The position numbers and the translations under genes are program-made. This document shows positions 1 through 5,000 of a stretch of 7,891 bases of DNA, piece after piece; the first letter of the stretch is position 1, and each line of letters begins with the position of its first letter. The stretch comes from Helicobacteraceae bacterium. Lineage in GTDB: Bacteria > Campylobacterota > Campylobacteria > Campylobacterales > Sulfurimonadaceae. The notes under the pieces are model-generated. The model was not told where the DNA came from. It searched no databases and worked only from the letters and a program-made list of their open reading frames with translations. The DNA lies in the NCBI GenBank assembly GCA_027083665.1, contig JALWNV010000030.1, positions 1 through 7,891 of the forward strand. Direction: 5' to 3'.

Positions 1-229
1 CCGCCACACTGATCGGTGTTTTGTCGAGATGGTATTTTCCGTCTTTCGTGACGTAGATATCGACCTCTTTTTTCTCCTCTTTTTTGTCCGATGACTTCGC
101 TTCGGGCAAATCGACCGGCAAAACACCCTGCTTAATAAACGTCGCCGTCGTGATGACCATAACCAGCAGTACCAATAAAATGTCGATCAGCGGAATAACG
201 TTGATCTGGTCAAACTTCTTACGCTTCAT
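1..229 (-). CDS. exbD: ExbD/TolR-family biopolymer transport protein (3' end beyond the window)
   Basis: Proton-motive-force transducer that works with ExbB in the inner membrane to energise TonB. Only the first 76 residues are visible; the C-terminal periplasmic domain lies beyond position 1. The start is MKRKKFDQINVIPLIDILLV, a short basic cytoplasmic end followed by one membrane helix (about residues 11-31). Asp16 in the NVIPLID motif aligns with the essential membrane aspartate of the family (Asp25 in E. coli ExbD, NVTPFID). A periplasmic region rich in Lys, Asp and Glu follows (about 44-55). The ATG at 229-227 lies inside the end of exbB, an 11-base overlap, so translation is probably coupled. 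The G-rich stretch just upstream is only a weak ribosome binding site. TolR is a possible alternative, but TonB in the same gene group and the short ExbB favour ExbD. Confidence 0.9.
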   Translation of the reverse strand, partial: MKRKKFDQINVIPLIDILLVLLVMVITTATFIKQGVLPVDLPEAKSSDKKEEKKEVDIYVTKDGKYHLDKTPISVA

Positions 230-680
230 CGGCCCCGCCGGATTTGGTACGTCCTGCATCCCAATAGGCGATCAGCCGCTCCATCTTGCGCAAGGCAATC
301 GTGTAAAACGCGATGGCCGGTATCGCGACAAGGATCCCGAACCCCGTCGCTTTGAGCGCGAGCGCGAGGCCCGTCATAACCTTTTTGGTATCGACCGTTC
401 CGATCTCGCCCAGACTGTAAAACGTGATCATAATCCCGAGGATCGTTCCCAGAAGCCCTACATAGGGCGCGTTCGCCCCGATGGCGGAAATGGTCGAAAG
501 GTTATCGCTGAGATCAAGCTCGAGCAGCTCTTTGTTCTCGTATTTTTCCAGTTCGACACTCTTGTAGTACATCATCCGCTCGATAAAAAGCCAAAGTGCC
601 ACGACGCTCATGACAAGCAGTGTCCCCATCACCCCGTAATCCAGTATCTCCTCGGCCAGTTCCAGTATATTGGTCTGCAT
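219..680 (-). CDS. exbB: ExbB/TolQ-family proton channel subunit of the TonB system
   Basis: Inner-membrane subunit that forms the proton-conducting complex with ExbD and drives TonB. It has 153 residues, much shorter than E. coli ExbB (about 244) and similar to the short ExbB of Campylobacterota. Three membrane helices are visible, at about 15-35, 70-90 and 105-130. The family core motifs are present: GANAPYVGLLGTILGIM near 68-84, then GLALALKATGFGILVAIP near 104-121, with the conserved Gly and Thr residues lining the channel. The ATG at 680-678 overlaps the stop of the kinase gene in a TGATG arrangement. A TTG one codon earlier (683) is also possible; a strong GGAGGG site (690-695) lies 9 bases from the ATG and 6 from the TTG. 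The 3' end overlaps exbD by 11 bases. TolQ is less likely because no other tol or pal gene is seen. Confidence 0.92.
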   Translation of the reverse strand: MQTNILELAEEILDYGVMGTLLVMSVVALWLFIERMMYYKSVELEKYENKELLELDLSDNLSTISAIGANAPYVGLLGTILGIMITFYSLGEIGTVDTKKVMTGLALALKATGFGILVAIPAIAFYTIALRKMERLIAYWDAGRTKSGGADEA

Positions 681-1516
681 CAATCACTACCCTCCAAAAA
701 TTTCAATATCACGGTCGTTCCCTCCTGCGGAGCCGAATCGATCGCAAGTGCGATCCGGTGACGGTCGCAGTAACGCTTAACCAGATCCAGTCCGATACCG
801 AATCCGGGGAGGCTTTCATCGCTCTGATAATAACGGTCGAAAATCCGAAACAGCTCCACTTCGTCCATCCCCCGGCCCTCGTCGGCAATCTGCAGCTCGT
901 GCCCGCGCAGCTTCACCCTGATCATCGACCCCGCCGGAGAGTGCTTGACCGCATTGTCGATCAGGTTGTCCACAACTTTTATGAAGCCCATTTTATCGAG
1001 TTTCAGGCTAATGGGTTCTAAATCACAAACGATCCGGTGGCCGGAGTAGATCTCGCGCAAAAACTCCACTCGCTCTTTTACGACGGTGTCAATTTGTATC
1101 GTCTCGATCTGTTCACGCTGCATCTGGCGCTTGATCAGATAATCGAGCTCATCGTAGCGCGAACGCAGCAACTCGCAAGCGGCCTCGATACGGCCGATAC
1201 GTTTGCGTGCACGGTCATCATCGCAGCTTTTTTTCAGCATTTGGGTATTGGTCGTGATCGTACTGATGGGAATATTAAGCTCATGCAGCGTCTCTTTCGA
1301 AAAACGCTCCAGCGTCTCGAAATGGCTTACCAGCGGTTCGATCGCCAGTTTCGACAATATCCAACCCAGCAAAAGCGCCGCCGGCAGCGCCATGAGCAGC
1401 ACCCGCCACAGCGAATCGACGGCAAACTGATGCTGAAAAATAAAGACCCCCGATACCACCGTCAACAGCGATACGACATAAAAAAGTGTGATGGCGAAAA
1501 AAAAGTTACGGAACAA
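680..1516 (-). CDS. Small two-component sensor histidine kinase without HAMP or periplasmic domain
   Basis: Membrane-bound kinase of 278 residues, the partner of the response regulator just upstream. Two membrane helices (about 5-27 and 37-57) are joined by a loop of only about nine residues, so there is no room for a periplasmic sensor domain. Phospho-acceptor His78 lies in LHELNIPISTI (H-box), about 20 residues after the second helix, too close for a HAMP domain of about 50 residues. The ATPase domain has the N-box DNLIDNAVKHSP (Asn184, Asn188), the G1 box ADEGRGMDE (Asp212), an F-box-like FRIFDRYYQ and the G2 box GFGIGLDLVKR (238-248). The start is TTG at 1516: a stop lies four codons upstream, no in-frame ATG fits, and AGGA at 1524-1527 sits 7 bases before it. 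It overlaps the regulator by 11 bases and exbB by 1 base. The stimulus is unknown. Confidence 0.93.
   Translation of the reverse strand: MFRNFFFAITLFYVVSLLTVVSGVFIFQHQFAVDSLWRVLLMALPAALLLGWILSKLAIEPLVSHFETLERFSKETLHELNIPISTITTNTQMLKKSCDDDRARKRIGRIEAACELLRSRYDELDYLIKRQMQREQIETIQIDTVVKERVEFLREIYSGHRIVCDLEPISLKLDKMGFIKVVDNLIDNAVKHSPAGSMIRVKLRGHELQIADEGRGMDEVELFRIFDRYYQSDESLPGFGIGLDLVKRYCDRHRIALAIDSAPQEGTTVILKFLEGSD
690..695 (-). promoter_or_regulatory. Strong ribosome binding site of exbB, inside the kinase gene
   Basis: The minus strand reads GGAGGG here, within the last codons of the histidine kinase gene. It lies 9 bases before the ATG at 680 and 6 bases before an in-frame TTG at 683, so it supports translation of exbB but does not by itself settle which of the two starts is used. 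It would allow exbB initiation in addition to re-initiation at the TGATG junction. Confidence 0.7.
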
Positions 1517-2171
1517 GCCGGTATCCTATCCCGCGGATATTTTCGATATGCTCCGCGCCGATGAGATGCTTGATTCGGTTGACATACACCCGCAATGCAC
1601 CTTCGCTTCCCTCATCCGCACCGGGCCACAATACCTCCGCGATCATCGCTTTGGTCACGGTCTTGCCCTGATGACGCAGCAGCAGTCGAAGCAGGTCGTA
1701 CTCTTTTTTCGTCAGCTCAAGCGGCGTACCGTCCATCAGGATTGTCGCATGTTCCTCATCGATGCAAAGGTTACCGTTGCACGGGGTATTCACCCCGCTG
1801 CGTCGCAGCAGCGCACGGATACGCCACAGCAGCTCATCGTTATCGAAAGGCTTGGTGATATAGTCGTCCCCTCCGCTCTCGAACCCTTCGAACCGTTTCT
1901 CTTTTTGGGAATAAGAGGTGAGGAAAATAGCCGGCGTCATATCCTCGGCCTGCCGCAGTTCGCGCAGCAACGATACCCCGTCAATCTGCGGGACGTTGAT
2001 ATCAAGCAGATAGAGATCGAACCGTGTGTCGTACGTCGCGTCGAGCGCTTCTTGCCCGTGACGGCAGTGGTGCACCCCGTAACCCTCCTCTTCAAGCAGG
2101 TCTACGATCGTCTCGCCCAGCAACAGATCATCCTCCAGCAGCAATACAGTCGCACTCACTTCATCGTTCAC
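1506..2171 (-). CDS. OmpR/PhoB-family response regulator
   Basis: DNA-binding regulator of 221 residues phosphorylated by the adjacent kinase. The receiver domain (about 7-123) has the acidic pocket Asp14/Asp15, phospho-acceptor Asp57 in LLDINVP, Thr85 in FLTS and Lys107 in TKPF. After a short linker, the winged-helix domain (about 132-221) shows LELTKKEYDLLRLLL, the recognition-helix region LRVYVNRIKHLIG and the wing ending IRGIGYRLV, all typical of the OmpR/PhoB subfamily. The start is GTG at 2171; an in-frame stop lies just upstream, and the nearest Shine-Dalgarno-like bases (GGAAGGG) are rather far away, so a second GTG four codons in (2159) cannot be excluded. The gene lies 37 bases after pyrC and overlaps the kinase by 11 bases. 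Such proteins bind tandem repeats about 11 bases apart; a pair of that kind lies upstream of tonB. Confidence 0.95.
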   Translation of the reverse strand: MNDEVSATVLLLEDDLLLGETIVDLLEEEGYGVHHCRHGQEALDATYDTRFDLYLLDINVPQIDGVSLLRELRQAEDMTPAIFLTSYSQKEKRFEGFESGGDDYITKPFDNDELLWRIRALLRRSGVNTPCNGNLCIDEEHATILMDGTPLELTKKEYDLLRLLLRHQGKTVTKAMIAEVLWPGADEGSEGALRVYVNRIKHLIGAEHIENIRGIGYRLVP

Positions 2172-2208
2172 CGTTCACTATTTACCCTTCCGTGCGCCGA
2201 AAACGCTT

Positions 2209-3261
2209 TCACATCACTTCCTCGATACTCCAGCCGATCGTCTCGCCGGCGAACATCGGCACGACCGTCCCGTAATGCGACGGCACGGTAAACGGACGTT
2301 CGACAAGGGTGACTTCCTTGAATTCCGGACAAAGGCCGTAGATATTCTGGGCATTGTCACTGACGAACGCCTGAAGGTTCTCCAGCTTGCCGTGCCGATC
2401 AAACAGCTCGCACAATACCTGCAGGGCGATCGGCGCGGTGAACACCCCAGCCGCACAGCCGCATGCCTCTTTTTTATCTTTCGGATGCGGAGCGGAATCC
2501 GAACCGAACATCACTTTCGGATGGGCGTCGAGCGCCGCTGAAAGCAGCGCTTCGCGGTCTTCCGGGCGCTTGGCAATCGGCTTGCAGAACAGATGCGGAC
2601 GCAGCATGCCGCCGGCAACGTCATCGAGTGTGATAAGAAGATGGTGCAGCGTGATTGTCGCATAGAGATTCGGATATTTGTCGAGCATCTCCACCGCCGA
2701 CTTGGTCGTGATATGTTCCATCACGATTTTCAGATTCGGAAAGTGCTTTGCCAGCATCCCGTAAATCGGCATAAACTCCGCTTCACGGTCCATTACGAAC
2801 CCCTCCGTCTCTCCATGAATCAGAAGCGGGATCTCCAGCGCCGCCATCGCCTCGAGCGTCGGGCGCATCATATCGAGATCAAACGAGCTCACTCCGCCTT
2901 CGGAATTGGTCGTGATTCCGGCCGGGTAGAGCTTGATTGCAAAAATTTCATCACGCACATCCTCGAGAAACTCCCGGGGGTAGTGCTGATAGAACAGCGT
3001 CATCATCGGCTCGAAATAGTCCATATCCATCATTTCGAAATCCAGTTCGTCTTCGTGATTCACCCGATTGCCCGTCGCATTCAGGATGCGCTCTTTGTAA
3101 GCAACAAGTTCCTCTTTGCTCGTGACGGGAGGTACAAGGTTGGGCATGATAACCGCTCCGCTGAAGCTGTAGGAGCTTAGCGGCGCCACCGTCTCGAGCA
3201 TTACGCCGTCACGCAGATGCAGATGCATATCCAGCGGCATCAAAAGGGTATGGGATTTCAT
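2209..3261 (-). CDS. pyrC: Dihydroorotase, class II (de novo pyrimidine biosynthesis)
   Basis: Cytoplasmic zinc enzyme that interconverts carbamoyl-aspartate and dihydroorotate, the third step of UMP synthesis. It has 350 residues, normal for the E. coli PyrC-like class II family. All metal ligands can be placed: His13 and His15 in DMHLHLRDG, the lysine expected to be carbamylated (Lys110) in [13 protein letters not shown], His149 in LLIHGETEG, His183 in VMEHITT and Asp255 in FGSDSAPH. The TTN of the flexible loop (117-119) and [18 protein letters not shown] (206-223) also match. I chose ATG 3261 because AAGGA lies 5 bases upstream and homology begins there; the frame stays open for 28 further codons upstream but that part looks non-coding. 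It sits between tonB (80 bases upstream) and the regulator, with no functional link to TonB that I know of. An extended -10 in the gap suggests its own promoter. Confidence 0.96.
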   Translation of the reverse strand: MKSHTLLMPLDMHLHLRDGVMLETVAPLSSYSFSGAVIMPNLVPPVTSKEELVAYKERILNATGNRVNHEDELDFEMMDMDYFEPMMTLFYQHYPREFLEDVRDEIFAIKLYPAGITTNSEGGVSSFDLDMMRPTLEAMAALEIPLLIHGETEGFVMDREAEFMPIYGMLAKHFPNLKIVMEHITTKSAVEMLDKYPNLYATITLHHLLITLDDVAGGMLRPHLFCKPIAKRPEDREALLSAALDAHPKVMFGSDSAPHPKDKKEACGCAAGVFTAPIALQVLCELFDRHGKLENLQAFVSDNAQNIYGLCPEFKEVTLVERPFTVPSHYGTVVPMFAGETIGWSIEEVM

Positions 3262-3266
3262 TAAAG

Positions 3267-3271
3267 TCCTT
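3267..3271 (-). promoter_or_regulatory. Ribosome binding site deciding the pyrC start
   Basis: The minus strand reads AAGGA, 5 bases before the ATG at 3261. It favours that start over the upstream in-frame codons of the longer open frame. Confidence 0.65.
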
Positions 3272-3292
3272 CGTTCATATAGTAATAGAAGC

Positions 3293-3301
3293 ATTTTAGC
3301 A
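3293..3301 (-). promoter_or_regulatory. Candidate extended -10 promoter for pyrC
   Basis: In the 80-base gap between tonB and pyrC the minus strand reads TGCTAAAAT, an extended -10 (TGn plus a TATAAT-like hexamer). Transcription would begin about 25 bases before the pyrC ATG, leaving room for the AAGGA site. No clear -35 was found at the usual distance; extended -10 promoters, and many promoters in Campylobacterota, do not need one. No strong terminator hairpin with a T-run follows tonB, so read-through from tonB is also plausible. Confidence 0.4.
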
Positions 3302-3341
3302 TGTATCGGCTTGTCCCTCCGCTCCGAATGCGAAACGGATA

Positions 3342-4133
3342 TCAATGCAGAACAAAACGGATCGGCACCTCGATCGAGAGCGTATTTTTCGGATGCGGCA
3401 GTTTTCCCGACAGCGACGCCACCGTCTCGACTGCAGCCCGGTCAAGGATCTGCCGTGCATGACGCTTGATATGAAGATCGTGTACCGTACCGTCGCACTC
3501 GAGACGAAATGCGACCAGCACCTCGCCTTCAATACGGCGTTTGCGCGCCATCCTCGGATAGTAGAGATTCTCCTGAAGCAGTGCGACAATTTTTGCCAGA
3601 TGCTGATTGAGATAATCCCTCTGCGTCTGCACGACGGGCTCCGCAGTGTTGTGTGCATGCGTTTGGGCTGATGCCGATACCGTCGGCTGCGGTGCCGGCG
3701 CCGATTCCTTCCTTTTCGGCTGCACCGATACCGCCGGAGCCCCCGGTTCGCTCGGTTCCGCTTCGACCGGCGGCGGCACATCCGGCCGCGGCTCCGGTAC
3801 CGTTTTCGGTTTCGGTTTCGGAAGCGGTTTTTTGAGCGGTTTCGGTTTGGAAATGACATGCCGGACCGCTTTCGGCTTCGGTTTCGCAGCAACGGGTTTC
3901 GGTCTGACCGCCGGCCGGGGCTTCGTTTCCGGTTTCACCGCGGCAGCAGGCTTTTCAATCGTTACCGCCGCCGGAGAGACCGCTGCAACTCGGCTCAGGA
4001 CAATCTTATAGCGGTGTGCCGGCGCACTGCTGAGCACCGACGTCATCTTCGGAACGATAAATACGATGAAAGCCGCCCCGATCAGACCATGCAGCAATAC
4101 CGACAGCAGCAGCGATTGCGACTTTCGAATCAT
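3342..4133 (-). CDS. tonB: TonB energy transducer protein
   Basis: Periplasm-spanning protein that passes ExbB/ExbD-derived energy to TonB-dependent outer-membrane receptors. It has 263 residues: an N-terminal signal anchor (about 5-27) with His15 in SVLLHG, like the essential Ser/His pair in the E. coli TonB membrane helix; a Pro-rich spacer (about 53-150); and a C-terminal TonB domain (about 175-263) with [19 protein letters not shown], the YP motif near 192, and the closing strand IEVPIRFVL. The spacer is strongly basic first (Lys-Pro and Arg-Pro, about 61-110), then acidic ([18 protein letters not shown], about 113-130). ATG 4133 follows AGGA (4141-4144) by 7 bases. The gene is first in the minus-strand group, but pyrC and a two-component system separate it from exbB/exbD. 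GC-rich hexamer repeats encode the Lys-Pro tract. No receptor gene is visible. Confidence 0.94.
   Translation of the reverse strand: MIRKSQSLLLSVLLHGLIGAAFIVFIVPKMTSVLSSAPAHRYKIVLSRVAAVSPAAVTIEKPAAAVKPETKPRPAVRPKPVAAKPKPKAVRHVISKPKPLKKPLPKPKPKTVPEPRPDVPPPVEAEPSEPGAPAVSVQPKRKESAPAPQPTVSASAQTHAHNTAEPVVQTQRDYLNQHLAKIVALLQENLYYPRMARKRRIEGEVLVAFRLECDGTVHDLHIKRHARQILDRAAVETVASLSGKLPHPKNTLSIEVPIRFVLH
3801..3850. repeat. Imperfect GGTTTC-type hexamer tract encoding the TonB Lys-Pro spacer
   Basis: The plus strand shows repeated CGGTTT/GGTTTC units (for example 3805-3820 and again 3838-3848), which on the coding strand read as AAACCG/GAAACC-like units for Lys-Pro repeats. Such tracts can change length by slippage, altering the reach of TonB across the periplasm. 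The copies are imperfect, so it may be only the result of a low-complexity protein. Confidence 0.5.
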
Positions 4134-4152
4134 TTTTTCATCCTATCATACA

Positions 4153-4169
4153 AACGTTACATTAACGTT
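4153..4169. promoter_or_regulatory. Candidate operator: AACGTTA repeated at 11-base period
   Basis: The sequence is AACGTTACATTAACGTT. It reads as a perfect 7-base inverted repeat (AACGTTA / TAACGTT) around a CAT spacer. It also gives two copies of AACGTTA (4153-4159 and 4164-4170) offset by exactly 11 bases, about one helical turn. Tandem half-sites at this spacing are the usual target of OmpR/PhoB-family dimers, and such a regulator is encoded in the same gene group. Assignment to that regulator is inference. Confidence 0.5.
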
Positions 4170-4173
4170 AAGG

Positions 4174-4199
4174 GCATTTTTTATCCAAATCCAAAATGC
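4174..4199. repeat. Inverted repeat GCATTTT-N12-AAAATGC
   Basis: The 7-base arms at 4174-4180 and 4193-4199 are perfect reverse complements around a 12-base loop. On the minus strand the loop region contains GGAT twice, 6 bases apart (TTGGATTTGGAT). It could be a second protein-binding site or a weak hairpin. A terminator is unlikely because it lies upstream of both divergent genes and the stem is AT-rich. Confidence 0.4.
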
Positions 4200-4253
4200 G
4201 GACGACGCCTGCGCTTTACCCGCACCGAAACATTTTTCGCTATCATTGCAGCG

Positions 4254-4991
4254 ATGATTCAGAAACTATCCGGACTTTTCAGACGCAGACAAAGAGAGCC
4301 GATAACGCTGCGGACCGACCTGCACTCGCATCTTATCCCCGGAATCGACGACGGTGCCAAGACCCTCGGCGAATCGCTGAAACTGATCCGGACACTGCAC
4401 ACACTCGGCTACCGAAAACTGATCACGACACCGCATACGATGTCACACCGCTATCCCAACGATCGGCGGACGATCCTCGATGGCCTCGGGACCCTGCGAA
4501 AGGCCCTCGAAGAGGCACAGATCGATATCAGCGTCGACGCCGCTTCCGAATACTACCTCGACGAACACTTCGCCGAACTTATCGCTAAAAGAGAGTTGCT
4601 CACATTCGGAAAAAACGAAGTCCTCTTCGAAATGTCCTACATCATCGAACCGCCGCAGCTCGATACAATCGTTTTCGAGCTGCAAAGCAGCGGCTACACT
4701 CCGGTTCTGGCACATCCCGAACGCTATCTGTTTTTGCACGAACACTTCGAAAGGTACCGGCAGCTCAAAGAGCGCGGCGTTCGTTTCCAGGTCAACATCA
4801 ACTCCCTCGGCGGCTTCTACTCCAAAGCGGTTCAAAAAACTGCGCGACGGATCATGCATGAAGGATGGATCGACTACCTCGGAAGCGATACGCATCACCG
4901 TCGTCATATTGACGCGCTCACCGCGGCACTTAAAAGCGGTATTGTCGCAAACGTCTGCGAAAAAAACACCCTGCTCAACGACAGGCTCTAA
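4254..4991 (+). CDS. PHP-domain protein-tyrosine phosphatase, CpsB/CapC/YwqE type
   Basis: Metal-dependent phosphatase of 245 residues, expected to remove phosphate from the tyrosine tail of the polysaccharide BY-kinase and so tune capsule or exopolysaccharide assembly. PHP metal-binding motifs are in order: His24 and His26 in DLHSHLIPGIDDGA (22-35, with Asp32/Asp33), His61 in TTPHTM, Glu99 in ASEYYLDEHF, His154 in LAHPERY, and Asp212/His214 in LGSDTHH. Typical CpsB proteins begin almost at the DxHxH motif; here about 21 residues precede it (MIQKLSGLFRRRQREP), a hydrophobic/basic stretch that might contact the membrane. ATG 4254 is the only suitable start near the homology; no Shine-Dalgarno bases precede it. 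The gene runs opposite to tonB and converges on the kinase gene with 9 bases between stops. Its usual companions (kinase, export protein) lie on the other strand. Confidence 0.92.
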   Translation: MIQKLSGLFRRRQREPITLRTDLHSHLIPGIDDGAKTLGESLKLIRTLHTLGYRKLITTPHTMSHRYPNDRRTILDGLGTLRKALEEAQIDISVDAASEYYLDEHFAELIAKRELLTFGKNEVLFEMSYIIEPPQLDTIVFELQSSGYTPVLAHPERYLFLHEHFERYRQLKERGVRFQVNINSLGGFYSKAVQKTARRIMHEGWIDYLGSDTHHRRHIDALTAALKSGIVANVCEKNTLLNDRL

Positions 4992-5000
4992 CTCCCCTGC

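Larger units (their letters stand above)
4134..4253. promoter_or_regulatory. Divergent control region between tonB and the tyrosine phosphatase gene
   Basis: This is the only sizeable non-coding stretch (120 bases) and lies between two divergent starts. It is visibly more AT-rich in the tonB half. On the minus strand TATGAT (4150-4145) resembles a -10 but lies too close to the tonB ATG to leave room for the AGGA site; GATAAA (4185-4180) is a better-placed alternative. On the plus strand TATCAT (4241-4246) is a -10-like hexamer seven bases before the phosphatase ATG. Two dyad elements, listed separately, occupy 4153-4199. I cannot fix transcription starts from sequence alone. Confidence 0.6.

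Noticed and set aside
84..761. Open frames on the plus strand across exbD, exbB and the kinase (84-761, 620-1021, 1037-1564)
   Set aside because: They are antisense to genes with clear motifs and encode low-complexity products lacking ribosome binding sites.
3320..3341. Possible terminator after tonB (TCCG...CGGA)
   Set aside because: The stem is only 4-5 base pairs with no following T-run, too weak to call.
3262..3345. N-terminal extension of PyrC to a start at 3345
   Set aside because: The extra 28 residues do not resemble dihydroorotase, run through the tonB-pyrC spacer to the very end of tonB, and AAGGA is correctly placed for the ATG at 3261.
3296..3892. Arg-rich open frame on the minus strand overlapping tonB in another frame
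   Set aside because: It is a frame shadow of the Lys-Pro repeats of tonB: composition is mostly Arg and Ser with no family features, while the tonB frame has a full domain layout.
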